Shown here one piece after another: positions 36,203-45,402 of a stretch of 64,000 nt of DNA. Origin of the DNA: Mesorhizobium_L sp035547755 (GTDB lineage: Bacteria > Pseudomonadota > Alphaproteobacteria > Rhizobiales > Rhizobiaceae); assembly GCA_035547755.1 (NCBI GenBank), contig DASZUG010000039.1, forward strand, positions 19,335 through 83,334. The letters are read 5' to 3'. The notes below the pieces were generated by a model, which had not been told where the DNA came from, did no database searches, and saw only the letters and a program-made list of their open reading frames with translations. The stretch's first letter is position 1, and the number at the start of each line of letters is the position of its first letter. The position numbers and the translations under genes were made by a program.

Positions 36203-37366
36203 CTATCCTGCGCCGGGAACGCGTTCACCCGCAACCAGCCCTGTGAGGATGGCAGCCGTATGCGCCGCGCCTTCGAGATCGATCGCCCGGCGGTCGGGAG
36301 CGGGCGCGGCCATCACGCGATCGATCGCTGCCGCCACCGCCTCGGGCGTCTGCTCGTCGTGACCGACCGTCTCGGCAAGGCCGCGCTTCTTCAGCAGCGC
36401 CGCGCGTGTGATCTGCTCCGTCTCGATCCCGTCGAAGAAAGGCACGACGATCGCCCGGCATCCGGCGCGGTAGATATCGGCGACCGTGTTGTAGCCGACG
36501 CGGGAGATCGAGAGTTGCGCGCGCGCCAGGATGGAGCGGAGGTCCGGGATGAAATCGCGCACCGTAATGCCGTCATCCAGATGAGCCGCCAGTTCGGCCT
36601 GGTGCTCGCCGGAGAATTTGAGGCCGGTGATGAGCAGCCATTTCGCGTCGCTCAGGCAGGAACGCCGTTTCGCCTGGGCGGCCGCCATCAAAAGCCTGTG
36701 GCCGAGCGCGCCGCCGCCGACCGAAACCACCACGTCGAAACGTTCGCCTTTTTGATCGGTCTGCTTCGGCTGCGGCGAAACGATGCCGGTATAGAGCAGC
36801 TTGTCCGAAATCTCCGCCGTCAGCGGAAAGGAATCTTCCAGCCGCACCAGCTTCGGATCGGCATGGACCAACACATGGTCGAAATGCGCCTTGAGAATGT
36901 CGACCGTCTCGCGATCCTTGAAGGGCTTGGCGTTGTGTTGGAGGATATCGCGGATGGACGAGACGAGAAGCGGGGGATTGGCGCGCGCCTTGGCCCGTTC
37001 CAGAAGCGGCGTCAGTTCGAAGCGCATCTGCCTGCGGCCGAAAGGAAATGCTTCGGTGATCACGGTATCGGGTGCCGTTTCATCGAAAAGGGCGAGGAGC
37101 AAGTCGCGCCGACGGTCCTTGTAGGCGTCGTCCACCGCGTTGCCGTCCGGATCCTCCAGCCGGTTGAAGACCTCACCACCCGCCCGTACCGGCGGAAGGA
37201 AATGGACCCTTGCGCCCGGAAAATCGAAGCCGGCGATCGGTTCGCCGCCATAAGCGACATCGACGGCAAAGCCGCCAGCCGAAAGCGCCTCGACGATCCG
37301 GCTGGCGCGGAAAACATGCCCCACGCCCTGCAGATGCTGGACGTAGAAGAGAATTCTGTTGTTCAC
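36203..37366 (-). CDS. MurG-like predicted glycosyltransferase (COG4671 type)
   Basis: A 387-residue GT-B protein of the MurG/GT28-like class. N-terminal FYVQHLQGVGHVFRASRIVEAL resembles the GxGHxxR acceptor loop of MurG. The C-terminal half has VVVSVGGGALGHRLLMAAA and the donor-binding ARAQLSISRVGYNTVADIY. It is a distant paralogue of the product of 38637-39857 in the same operon. ATG overlaps the stop of the upstream GT4 gene by 4 nt. No membrane segment. Acceptor and donor unknown. Confidence 0.82.
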   Translation of the reverse strand: MNNRILFYVQHLQGVGHVFRASRIVEALSAGGFAVDVAYGGEPIAGFDFPGARVHFLPPVRAGGEVFNRLEDPDGNAVDDAYKDRRRDLLLALFDETAPDTVITEAFPFGRRQMRFELTPLLERAKARANPPLLVSSIRDILQHNAKPFKDRETVDILKAHFDHVLVHADPKLVRLEDSFPLTAEISDKLLYTGIVSPQPKQTDQKGERFDVVVSVGGGALGHRLLMAAAQAKRRSCLSDAKWLLITGLKFSGEHQAELAAHLDDGITVRDFIPDLRSILARAQLSISRVGYNTVADIYRAGCRAIVVPFFDGIETEQITRAALLKKRGLAETVGHDEQTPEAVAAAIDRVMAAPAPDRRAIDLEGAAHTAAILTGLVAGERVPGAG

Positions 37367-38640
37367 GCTGCCCTGCCTTGTCGATGCTGCGCCTCCCGCA
37401 GCCCCTCGGGCCTTTCCATGCCCTCGAAAAGGGCGATGAGGCGCTTGGTCGTGGCGGTGTGGTCGAAATCCCTGTGGACTTTTTCGGCGGCGGCGGCGCC
37501 GAGCCGGGCGCGGAGCGCGGGATTCCGCCCCGCCCTCTCGATCGCTTCGGTGAGACGTCCGGGGTCGTCTGGAGGCACGAGAATGCCGTTCACATCGTCT
37601 TCGAGAAGCTCGGTAATGCCCGAAACCGGCGTCGAGATGCAGGCCAGCCCCTGGCTAGCCGCCTCCACCAGCACATTGGGGAGCCCGTCGCGGTCGCCAT
37701 TGGCGGCAATGCGGCAGGGCAGCACGAAAAGATCGGCGGCGCGATAGGCAGCAAGCACCTCCTGCTGCGGCAGGCTGCCTGTCAGCGTGACGCGGTCCTC
37801 GAGTCGGAGGTGGGCGATTTGCGCCTTGAGCGCTTCATGGAGTTCGCCGCCGCCGATCTGGGTCCAGTGCCAATTCAGGCCTTCCGGCAGACGGGAAAGC
37901 GCCTCGGCGAGCGTGTTGAGCCCCTTCTTCGCCACCGCTCTTCCGACCGTCAGGATACGGATCGGATCATCGATGCTGGAGCCGTCGCGCACTGAGTGGG
38001 AAATCAGGGGACGAGGAAACCGCGCGAGATCGAGACCGTGATAAACGAGGTGGACGCGATCAGGTTTAGGCGCGACTTGCCGCAGTTTCGCGGCTCCGCC
38101 GGCGGTGCATGTCACGCTCCATTCCGCGGAACCAAGCTTTTCGCCAAGCTCCCAGTCCGGCGAGGTCCAGATGTCCTTGGCATGGGCCGAGGCGCACCAG
38201 CGCAGGCCCCTCATGCCGGCGGCATAGCGGCCCACCGAGGAAGGGGTGTGGATGAAATGGCTGTAGATCCAGCCTGTGTCGCCGGGAAGCTCCGCTGCAA
38301 GCACCAGCGCCTGGCCGAAGCGGCGGCCCCGGTTGGCGGTGAAGTCGCGCCTTAAATCGCGCAGCCATTGGTCCCGCATCTGGCGGTAGCCCGGCAGCTT
38401 GCGCGCCTTCCACCAGCCACGGAAAACCCTGAGCGGCTCCTGATAGAGATATTCCGGCAGGTAGTTGACCGGCGCCTTTATCTCGTCGTTGATCGGGTGG
38501 CGCTTCCCGTCGGCCGGATGCCGCAGCGAAACCAGTTTCAGCTTGAAACCCGACCGTTCGAGCGCCAGCAATTCCTGGGCGATGAAGGTTTCCGACAAGC
38601 GCGGATAGCACTTCAGCACCACCGCGATGGATGTGCTCAT
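37363..38640 (-). CDS. Glycosyltransferase family 4 protein (colanic acid WcaL-like)
   Basis: A 425-residue GT4 enzyme beginning AVVLKCYPRLSETFIAQELLAL, a start shared with WcaL/AmsK-type exopolysaccharide transferases. Donor-binding features are ILTVGRAVAKKGLNTLAEAL, QIGGGELHEALKAQI, and the signature around GDRDGLPNVLVEAASQGLACIST. Overlaps both neighbours in the operon by 4 nt. The WcaL-like N-terminus suggests assembly of a surface polysaccharide or glycolipid, but no polymerase, flippase or exporter gene is nearby. Confidence 0.86.
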   Translation of the reverse strand: MSTSIAVVLKCYPRLSETFIAQELLALERSGFKLKLVSLRHPADGKRHPINDEIKAPVNYLPEYLYQEPLRVFRGWWKARKLPGYRQMRDQWLRDLRRDFTANRGRRFGQALVLAAELPGDTGWIYSHFIHTPSSVGRYAAGMRGLRWCASAHAKDIWTSPDWELGEKLGSAEWSVTCTAGGAAKLRQVAPKPDRVHLVYHGLDLARFPRPLISHSVRDGSSIDDPIRILTVGRAVAKKGLNTLAEALSRLPEGLNWHWTQIGGGELHEALKAQIAHLRLEDRVTLTGSLPQQEVLAAYRAADLFVLPCRIAANGDRDGLPNVLVEAASQGLACISTPVSGITELLEDDVNGILVPPDDPGRLTEAIERAGRNPALRARLGAAAAEKVHRDFDHTATTKRLIALFEGMERPEGLREAQHRQGRAA

Positions 38641-39857
38641 AGCGACGCCGTCTTCGGATAGGCGGTGGCGTGCGCGGATTGGAAGCGATCGAAGAGGATT
38701 TCGGTCAGAGCGCAGATGCGGCTCAAGCCCTCGAGGTCGGGGCGGGCGACGGCCCCGGAGGGGAGGGGGCTATCCATCAGCCGGTTGACGGCGGCGCGGA
38801 ATATCGATGGATTTTTGGCTTCCTCGATGTCGAGGACATTGACCCAGCCGAACTCCTCGGCCCGGTAGGCGCGGATGCTCTGCTCCCGGCGTGGCGCGGT
38901 GCGCGGAACGAAGAGCGCGCGCTTGTCGAACGAGATGACCTCGCAGAAAGTGTTGTAGCCGCACATGCCGATGATGGCGCGGGCATTGGCGACAAGCGTT
39001 TCCAGATTGGCGAGGAAATCGACGATTTCGATATTCGGCACGCTGGCCGCGCGCGCCGAAATCTCGAAGCGCTCGCATTCCGTCATGAACGGACCGAGCA
39101 CGAAGAGATAGCGTGTTTCGCGATCGTGCCCTTCCTTTATCGCGCGCAACGCCGCGGCCATGAGGTCGTGTCCGTCGCCGCCGCCGCCCGCGGTGACGAG
39201 GACATGGCCGCTGCCGTAGCGCGCCGCCGTTCCGTCGTCGATATCCGGCAGCGACCGCCTCAAAAAGCCGGTGTAGCGCGCCCGCGCCAGGACGGGCTCA
39301 TGCAGTTCGATGCCGGCGAGCGGATTGTAGAAGCTGCCGGGTCCGTAGATCCATATTTCGTCGTAAAGCTCTTCGAGGTAATCGGTTATGTGCTTGCGCT
39401 CCCACTCCTCCTTGAGGAGTTCGGGCGCATCGAGGACGTCGCGGAGACCGAGGACGCAGATCGCGCCGCGCGCCTTCAGCATGCGCAGCGTCGGCAGCAT
39501 CTCCCGCGCCAGGCCGAGCGCTTCCTTGTCAACGATCACCATGTCCGGACGGAAGCGCTCAGCGGTTTTTCGGATGATGGCTTCGCGCGCCGCGATCGTC
39601 TGTTCGAAGCTCTCGGTCTCATTGGCGGATTGATAGCTGCCGTTGGAGAGCTTCTTCGTGGCGGGGATCTGGACATAGTTCACCCTCGGGTCGAAGGAGA
39701 AGGCATCGACCACCGGCGAACCGGAAATGATGGAAATCTCAACATTGGGGAAATGCGTGACGAGCGCATGTGCAATCGTTCGGCTCCGGCGCAGATGGCC
39801 CAGCCCGAACGTATCATGGCTGTACATGAGAATTCTAAAGTCGGCGACTGAATCCAT
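38637..39857 (-). CDS. MurG-like predicted glycosyltransferase (COG4671 type), first gene of the operon
   Basis: A 406-residue GT-B protein with N-terminal ILMYSHDTFGLGHLRRSRTIAHAL (the GHxxR loop, residues about 20-24) and C-terminal LVTAGGGGDGHDLMAAAL and ANARAIIGMCGYNTFCEVISF. A paralogue of the 36203-37366 product. The two MurG-like and two GT4 enzymes alternate in the operon, which suggests a duplicated pair. ATG 39857; 214 bp separate it from the divergent EamA gene, and this region must hold the operon promoter. Confidence 0.82.
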   Translation of the reverse strand: MDSVADFRILMYSHDTFGLGHLRRSRTIAHALVTHFPNVEISIISGSPVVDAFSFDPRVNYVQIPATKKLSNGSYQSANETESFEQTIAAREAIIRKTAERFRPDMVIVDKEALGLAREMLPTLRMLKARGAICVLGLRDVLDAPELLKEEWERKHITDYLEELYDEIWIYGPGSFYNPLAGIELHEPVLARARYTGFLRRSLPDIDDGTAARYGSGHVLVTAGGGGDGHDLMAAALRAIKEGHDRETRYLFVLGPFMTECERFEISARAASVPNIEIVDFLANLETLVANARAIIGMCGYNTFCEVISFDKRALFVPRTAPRREQSIRAYRAEEFGWVNVLDIEEAKNPSIFRAAVNRLMDSPLPSGAVARPDLEGLSRICALTEILFDRFQSAHATAYPKTASL

Positions 39858-40071
39858 ACACGACTAGACAAACTAAAAAATGGGGCTCCCCAAAGCACTT
39901 TGATAGGCGAAATCGCCCTGGAGCGCAACGAAGCCGTTTTCGCGGTCTTCCGGCGGAGCTTTCACGCTGCTTTCGGACAGGTCGGCATACCGATTGATCC
40001 AGACGGGAAAACGACGGCCATCCGTCGCTGGAGGGATTGGAAAAATCCGAAAAAGAAGAGAGATTTTCGGC

Positions 40072-41025
40072 ATGAACGACGTCCAATCGTCTTCGCTTGC
40101 TGCCCTTCCTGCCACGCAGGCGCCATCGGCGCGCGTCGGCGCCCTTCTTGTTTTTCTCTCGGCCGTCACGTGGAGCTTCGGCGGTACGATCGGGCGCTTC
40201 ATCGAGACGCCCGACCACTGGACCGTGGTCTTCTGGCGCTCGACCTGGGCGGTGGCCTTTCTGGTCCTGTTCATGATCGGGCGGGACGGTCCGCTGAAAA
40301 CGCTGCGTCTGATGCGCGATATGGGCTTTCCCGGTCTGGCCGTGGGTGTCTGTTTCGCCATTTCCGCGACGGCCTTCGTCGTGGCGCTGTCCTATACCAC
40401 CGTGGCCAACATCCTTCTCATGCAGGCCGGCGTACCGCTGATCGCGGCGCTGATCAGCTGGATCGTGTTTCGCGAGGCAGTTTCCGGCATCACATGGGCG
40501 GCGATCGCCGCGGTCATTTTCGGGATCGGGGTGATGGTGTCCGATTCCTTTGGCGGCAAGGTCTCGCCCATCGGCGACGGCCTTGCGCTGACGATCGCCG
40601 TCGGATTCGCCATCGCGACGGTCATAACCCGCCGCTATGCCCATGTGCGCATGACGCCCGCCACCTGTCTCGGCGCGATCATCGCAGCCCTCTTCTCCGC
40701 CACGCAGGCTTCGCACTTTGCCGTTTCGGGCCACGATATGGGATTTCTCGTGGCGTTCGGCGCGCTCAATCTTGGCCTCGGACTGGCGCTTTTCGCCTCA
40801 GGCGCCAGGCTCATTCCCGCTGCGTTCGCGGCCCTTCTCGGAACATTCGAGCCCATTCTTGCGCCGCTATGGGTCTGGCTCGTGCATGGCGAAGTGCCGT
40901 CGGAGCGCACGATCATCGGCGGCTTGATCGTATTCCTCGCGGTTCTCGCCCATATCGGGTTCGAACTCACGCGTCGGTTGCGACCCGAGAAACCGGGCGT
41001 AACGGGGCTTCCCAATCCGAACTGA
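40072..41025 (+). CDS. EamA/DMT-family transporter
   Basis: A 317-residue drug/metabolite transporter with ten predicted membrane helices in two EamA repeats (about 25-155 and 170-305). Landmarks are SAVTWSFGGTIGRFIE in the first helix, SYTTVANILLMQAGVPLIAALISWIVFRE (helix 4-5, read in parts) and the repeat-2 counterpart LIPAAFAALLGTFEPILAPLW. These proteins export amino acids or metabolites; substrate unknown. ATG 40072 has AAGAGAG upstream; the longer frame from 39994 is not supported. Divergent from the glycosyltransferase operon. Confidence 0.87.
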   Translation: MNDVQSSSLAALPATQAPSARVGALLVFLSAVTWSFGGTIGRFIETPDHWTVVFWRSTWAVAFLVLFMIGRDGPLKTLRLMRDMGFPGLAVGVCFAISATAFVVALSYTTVANILLMQAGVPLIAALISWIVFREAVSGITWAAIAAVIFGIGVMVSDSFGGKVSPIGDGLALTIAVGFAIATVITRRYAHVRMTPATCLGAIIAALFSATQASHFAVSGHDMGFLVAFGALNLGLGLALFASGARLIPAAFAALLGTFEPILAPLWVWLVHGEVPSERTIIGGLIVFLAVLAHIGFELTRRLRPEKPGVTGLPNPN

Positions 41026-41047
41026 AGCCGATTTATCGGCCGCTCGA

Positions 41048-42859
41048 TTATTGAGGCAGGAGCGCCGGAATGGCCGGCGCGACGAACGGGGCGTTCCACA
41101 CGCCTCCGACGAAGAAGCTGGTGGCCGCCTTGTGATCGGCCGGCTTCAATGTGCCCGAAAGCGCCAGGCCGCCGCCCACATAGGGGACGACGCCGACAAG
41201 CGAGAGCGATCCCAGCGGGCCGTCGGCCGTCGCCTTGTCGATCTTCGCCAATCCGTTGATGATTGTCGCCTGGATTTCCGCTCCTCCGAGCTTGACCGAT
41301 CCGTTGGCGATGTCCTTGAGCGGGAAAAATCCTCCTCCTTCGGCCTTCTTGATGAAGTCCGAAAGATCGAAGCCCTTGATCGTGCCGCCGCCGAGCTTGG
41401 CGGACAGGGTCCCGTGTCCATCCCTGAATATGTTGCTCCATGTCTCGCCGATGCCCTTGAGGGAGAAGGCGATGGTCGCGGGGGTCTTGGCAAGCAGGCC
41501 CTTGCTGCCGAGCGTCTCCGTCAATGCGCCGAGATCGACATCGGTCGCGTGCAACCGCAATTCGACGTGATTGCCGTCGGGTTTGCGATCGATGTGAAGA
41601 CCGGCCTGCACGCTGCCGTCGAACGCGGTTGCATCGGAAATGTCGAAGACGGAGAGACCACCCTTCACATGTGCCGTCGCCGCGACGTTCGTCAATGGAA
41701 TGGGGCCTGCCAGCGCCTTATCGGCTGACAACCTCAGATCGACATTGAGTTTGTTCGCCATCTTGCCTTCGTCGGGACCAGGTTTCAGCGCGGCCACCAG
41801 AGGGGTAAAGGCGGTCAGGAACGATCCGATGTCGAATTGATCGAAGGCGAGCGTTCCCGATATGGACGGCGTCGCGCCGAGCATCGAGATCTCGATCACC
41901 CCCATGCCCGGATTCTTGTCGAGCGCGATTTCGGCATTGTCGAGCTTCAATCTGCGTTGGTTTCCACTCATATGACTCGTGACCGTGAGGGGACCGGTCG
42001 GTGCGCCGGAGGCTATTTCCGAGCCTGACCAGGCCAATACCTGGCGTACCGACGAGGCGGCTATTTTGATCTGGCCGTCGAAATAGGAATTCTGCGACAG
42101 GTTGGCGGTGCCGCTGAACGACGCCGCGAGCGTGTTTGAGGAGAGATCGACGCTGAGGTCGGAAGTGCCGCCGCCGAAGAGCAGAAGCGGTTGCCCGAGA
42201 CTGCAATCGAGGCTGAACTTCTGCCCGCGCCATTTTCCCTTCAACGCTACCGAAGCGGAGCCGCTCAACGCCGGCCAGCCGATTTTTCCCGCCAGATTGT
42301 CCACGATCTGGCGTTCCACGCCGTTTTCCTCGATGACGACGCGTCCGCCGCTGATTTCGATCGTTCCGAGGGAATGGGAGGGGAAATCTCCCGTGTCCGG
42401 TTTCGTCGGATTTGCGCTGATGGCTTTCTGGGCGGCTCTGATCGCATCGACGATCAGACCGCCTCCGGGGGAAGCCGGAAGATAGAGAAGCCCTTGCGGC
42501 GCGACCCGTATGACGGGGCGAATGAAAAGCGCGCTGGAGAATTTGATCTTTCCCATCAGGGCCGCGACGGCGGACAGGTCGATATCGACCCGTTCGGCCT
42601 CCACCACGGGTTTCCCCTCATTGCCCCATTCCGACAGGGTGACGTTTTTCAAGACGCCGTGAAAATATGGCCAGACGCGGATTTCGGCGGCGCTTCCCAG
42701 CGTCACGTGATAGCCGGTCAGCGCTTCCATCTCCTGCGCTATGCGGTAACGGACGATCTGCGTCGAAGCGAGGAGCGGAAGCGTCACGAAGATGACGGCC
42801 GCGGCGAGGACGACCGCGAACATCACCCAGATGGCCTTCTTCACCGCCGTTGATGGCAT
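41048..42859 (-). CDS. AsmA-family inner-membrane-anchored protein
   Basis: A 603-residue protein with one N-terminal membrane helix (AIWVMFAVVLAAAVIFVTL, about 9-28) and a long periplasmic part. The AsmA N-terminal pattern is seen (YHVTLGSAAEIRVWPYFHGV) and the C-terminal AsmA_2 region contains the DGHGTLSAKLGGGTIKGFDL segment typical of the family. AsmA-like proteins are implicated in phospholipid transport to, or assembly of, the outer membrane. ATG 42859 is chosen over 42904 because it places the helix as usual. Convergent with the EamA gene (22-bp gap) and divergent from aacS. Confidence 0.86.
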   Translation of the reverse strand: MPSTAVKKAIWVMFAVVLAAAVIFVTLPLLASTQIVRYRIAQEMEALTGYHVTLGSAAEIRVWPYFHGVLKNVTLSEWGNEGKPVVEAERVDIDLSAVAALMGKIKFSSALFIRPVIRVAPQGLLYLPASPGGGLIVDAIRAAQKAISANPTKPDTGDFPSHSLGTIEISGGRVVIEENGVERQIVDNLAGKIGWPALSGSASVALKGKWRGQKFSLDCSLGQPLLLFGGGTSDLSVDLSSNTLAASFSGTANLSQNSYFDGQIKIAASSVRQVLAWSGSEIASGAPTGPLTVTSHMSGNQRRLKLDNAEIALDKNPGMGVIEISMLGATPSISGTLAFDQFDIGSFLTAFTPLVAALKPGPDEGKMANKLNVDLRLSADKALAGPIPLTNVAATAHVKGGLSVFDISDATAFDGSVQAGLHIDRKPDGNHVELRLHATDVDLGALTETLGSKGLLAKTPATIAFSLKGIGETWSNIFRDGHGTLSAKLGGGTIKGFDLSDFIKKAEGGGFFPLKDIANGSVKLGGAEIQATIINGLAKIDKATADGPLGSLSLVGVVPYVGGGLALSGTLKPADHKAATSFFVGGVWNAPFVAPAIPALLPQ

Positions 42860-43079
42860 CCCGCCTCGCCCCGTTCCGCAGGCGGCCGCCGAACCGCCCC
42901 GCAAGATACCGGGTTAGAATGCGGATCGCGCCTTTTCAAGGCGAAGCCGGCCGTATCGCCTGTTTGCGAACAATTTCCGCGTCGCAATTTGGCATATCCA
43001 TGCAAGTTGCAGTGCAGCAAGGCGTCTTGCCCGGCCTTTGGCGGAGGTGCATAAGGCGGCAGAATGTGGAGGTGTATTG

Positions 43080-45038
43080 ATGAGCGAAAAGATCCCCCTT
43101 TGGGTTCCTTCGGAAGCGGCCGTGCGAGCCGCTCCGCTGACCGCGTTCATGCATGAGGCGTCGCGCAAGAGCGGCCTCGCGCTGAACGATTATGATGCGC
43201 TGCATCAATGGTCGGTGGAGGACAGGGAGAGTTTCTGGCGCCTCGTCTGGGAGCATTGCGGCATTATCGGCGAGCGGGGCGAGCGCGTTGTGGCGGATGG
43301 CGAGCGGATGCCCGGCGCCTCATTCTTTCCCGACGCGCGCTTGAATTTCGCCGAAAATCTGCTGCGTCGGAGCGGACCAGCGGATGCCATTGTCTTTCGC
43401 GGCGAGGACAAGGTCGAGCGCCGGCTTTCCTGGGATGAATTGCATGTGCTGGTCTCTCGGCTGCAGCAGTTTTTCCGTTCCGAAGGCGTGAAGGCCGGGG
43501 ACCGCATTGCCGGAATGATGCCGAACATGCCCGAAACGGTGGCGGCGATGCTGGCGGCCGCGTCGCTCGGCGCCATCTGGTCGTCCTGCTCGCCGGATTT
43601 CGGGGAAAAGGGCGTTCTCGATCGCTTCGGCCAGATCGAGCCTGTGGTCTTCTTTGCGCCGGATGGCTATTGGTATGCCGGCAAGCGGACCGACGTCGGC
43701 GAAAAGGTGGCCGCCGTGCTTTCCAAGCTGCCCTCGGTGCGCAAGGCCGTGATCGTCGATTATCTCGGCGACGCCGCGAAGATTGCCGCATCCATGCCGC
43801 GCGCCACGACGATGGCCGGGATCGTCGCTTCCTTCGAGCCGAAGCCGCTTTCCTATGAGAAAATGCCCTTTTCTCACCCGCTTTATATCCTTTTCTCATC
43901 CGGGACGACGGGCGTTCCGAAATGTATCGTCCACTCGGCCGGCGGTACGCTGATCCAGCATCTCAAGGAACATCGCCTGCATGCCGGCGTCAGGGCAGGG
44001 GACCGGTTCTTCTATTTCACAACATGCGGCTGGATGATGTGGAACTGGCTGGTCTCCGCGCTTGCCTCGGAAGCGACGCTTCTTCTTTATGACGGCTCGC
44101 CCTTCCATCCGGATGGCAACGTGCTTTTCGACTATGCTGAGACGGAAGGCATGACCTATTTCGGCACCTCGGCGAAATTCATCGACGCGCTGAGAAAAGC
44201 AGGGCTAAGGCCGATCGATACGCATGATCTGTCCGCCGTCCGCGTCATTTCCTCGACCGGTTCCCCGCTTTCGCCGGAGGATTTCGCCTATGTCTACGAG
44301 GCGGTGAACAAGGACGTGCATCTGGCGTCGATTTCCGGTGGAACCGACATCGTCTCCTGCTTTGTCCTCGGCATCCCAACGAAGCCGGTATGGATCGGAG
44401 AGATTCAGGGGCCGGGGCTCGGCATGGCCGTGGATGTCTGGGATGACGACGGCCGCCACGTGGTGAAGGAAAAGGGGGAACTCGTCTGCACGAAAGCCTT
44501 CCCGTCCATGCCCGTCATGTTCTGGAACGATCCGGCGGGCGAGAAATATCACGCCGCCTATTTCGAACGCTTCGACGATGTCTGGTGCCATGGCGATTTC
44601 GCCGAGTGGACCGAGCACGGCGGGATCATCATCCATGGCCGCTCCGATGCGACGCTCAACCCCGGCGGGGTCAGGATCGGCACGGCCGAGATCTACAACC
44701 AGGTGGAGCAGATGCCGGAGGTCGCGGAGGCGATCTGCATCGGGCAGGATTGGGACCATGACGTGCGCGTGGTGCTTTTCGTCCGGCTGGCGCCTGGCAT
44801 CGCGCTCGACGAAGATCTCGAGAAGCGGATCAAGGCGAAGATCCGCACCGGCGCCAGCCCCCGCCATGTCCCCGCACGAATCGTCGCGGTCGCGGACATT
44901 CCGCGCACGAAATCGGGCAAGATAACCGAGCTTGCCGTGCGTGATGTCGTCCACGGCAGGACCGTCAAGAACAAGGAAGCCCTCGCCAATCCGGAGGCGC
45001 TGGACCTTTACAAGGATCTGCCGCAGTTGAAAGAATAG
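43080..45038 (+). CDS. aacS: Acetoacetyl-CoA synthetase
   Basis: Activates acetoacetate to acetoacetyl-CoA with ATP; in PHB-storing bacteria it recovers acetoacetate from 3-hydroxybutyrate. The 652-residue length is the AacS norm. The N-terminal ACAS_N region precedes the AMP-binding motif YILFSSGTTGVPKC, then STGSPLSPEDF, the adenylate loop GGTDIVSCF and the C-terminal Lys motif TKSGKITELAVRD. GGAGG lies 7 nt before ATG 43080. The phasin gene nearby fits PHB metabolism. Confidence 0.93.
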   Translation: MSEKIPLWVPSEAAVRAAPLTAFMHEASRKSGLALNDYDALHQWSVEDRESFWRLVWEHCGIIGERGERVVADGERMPGASFFPDARLNFAENLLRRSGPADAIVFRGEDKVERRLSWDELHVLVSRLQQFFRSEGVKAGDRIAGMMPNMPETVAAMLAAASLGAIWSSCSPDFGEKGVLDRFGQIEPVVFFAPDGYWYAGKRTDVGEKVAAVLSKLPSVRKAVIVDYLGDAAKIAASMPRATTMAGIVASFEPKPLSYEKMPFSHPLYILFSSGTTGVPKCIVHSAGGTLIQHLKEHRLHAGVRAGDRFFYFTTCGWMMWNWLVSALASEATLLLYDGSPFHPDGNVLFDYAETEGMTYFGTSAKFIDALRKAGLRPIDTHDLSAVRVISSTGSPLSPEDFAYVYEAVNKDVHLASISGGTDIVSCFVLGIPTKPVWIGEIQGPGLGMAVDVWDDDGRHVVKEKGELVCTKAFPSMPVMFWNDPAGEKYHAAYFERFDDVWCHGDFAEWTEHGGIIIHGRSDATLNPGGVRIGTAEIYNQVEQMPEVAEAICIGQDWDHDVRVVLFVRLAPGIALDEDLEKRIKAKIRTGASPRHVPARIVAVADIPRTKSGKITELAVRDVVHGRTVKNKEALANPEALDLYKDLPQLKE

Positions 45039-45402
45039 CGTTCGCGGATCGACGGGCTCCACAAACAGGTGAGGGGGTCGATTATCGGGTTCATCCCAGT
45101 CGAAGCCTTGCAACCGAACAAGGTTAACGATCGGTTGCCAGCCTGTTTACCTCGATTTCACAGTTGGTACACTTTCGTAAACTGCCGAAGATCGCGGTAA
45201 GGAGTTGTTAGGAATTGCAACAGATAGTCGAGCTATCCGGAGGGAGTTGAAGTCTTCCTCGACGTTGAATTTTGACTTACCCCGTTTTGCACAGCATGAA
45301 GAATCTCGACGCCCCCAACCGGGGCGTCTTTTTTTGCTTGAGATTTGGTCCGTCGCTGTTGCGGCACCGAAGACACGGAGGCGCTTGAGTTCCGATACGG
45401 TA
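45039..45402. other. Intergenic region with an orphan terminator, possible small RNA
   Basis: 364 bp between convergent aacS (plus) and pdhS (minus). No protein-coding signal. It contains an imperfect hairpin (AACCGA/TCGGTT arms near 45113-45137) and ends in a strong plus-strand terminator at 45308-45335. That is 270 nt after the aacS stop, far for an mRNA end, so a short non-coding transcript ending there is possible. I could not recognise an RNA family or a tRNA fold. Confidence 0.35.
45308..45335 (+). terminator. Intrinsic terminator
   Basis: Perfect 8-bp GC stem GACGCCCC (45308-45315) with GGGGCGTC (45321-45328), 5-nt loop, followed by seven T (45329-45335). Orientation is plus. It would end the aacS transcript or a separate small RNA. 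Confidence 0.85.

Noticed and set aside
39870..39895. Terminator-like GGGGAGCCCC plus T-run on the minus strand before the glycosyltransferase operon
   Set aside because: The stem is only four base pairs with almost no loop and it lies just upstream of a start codon.
45039..45307. tRNA gene suggested by a GGGTTCATCCC stretch
   Set aside because: No acceptor stem, D-arm or anticodon arm can be drawn around it.
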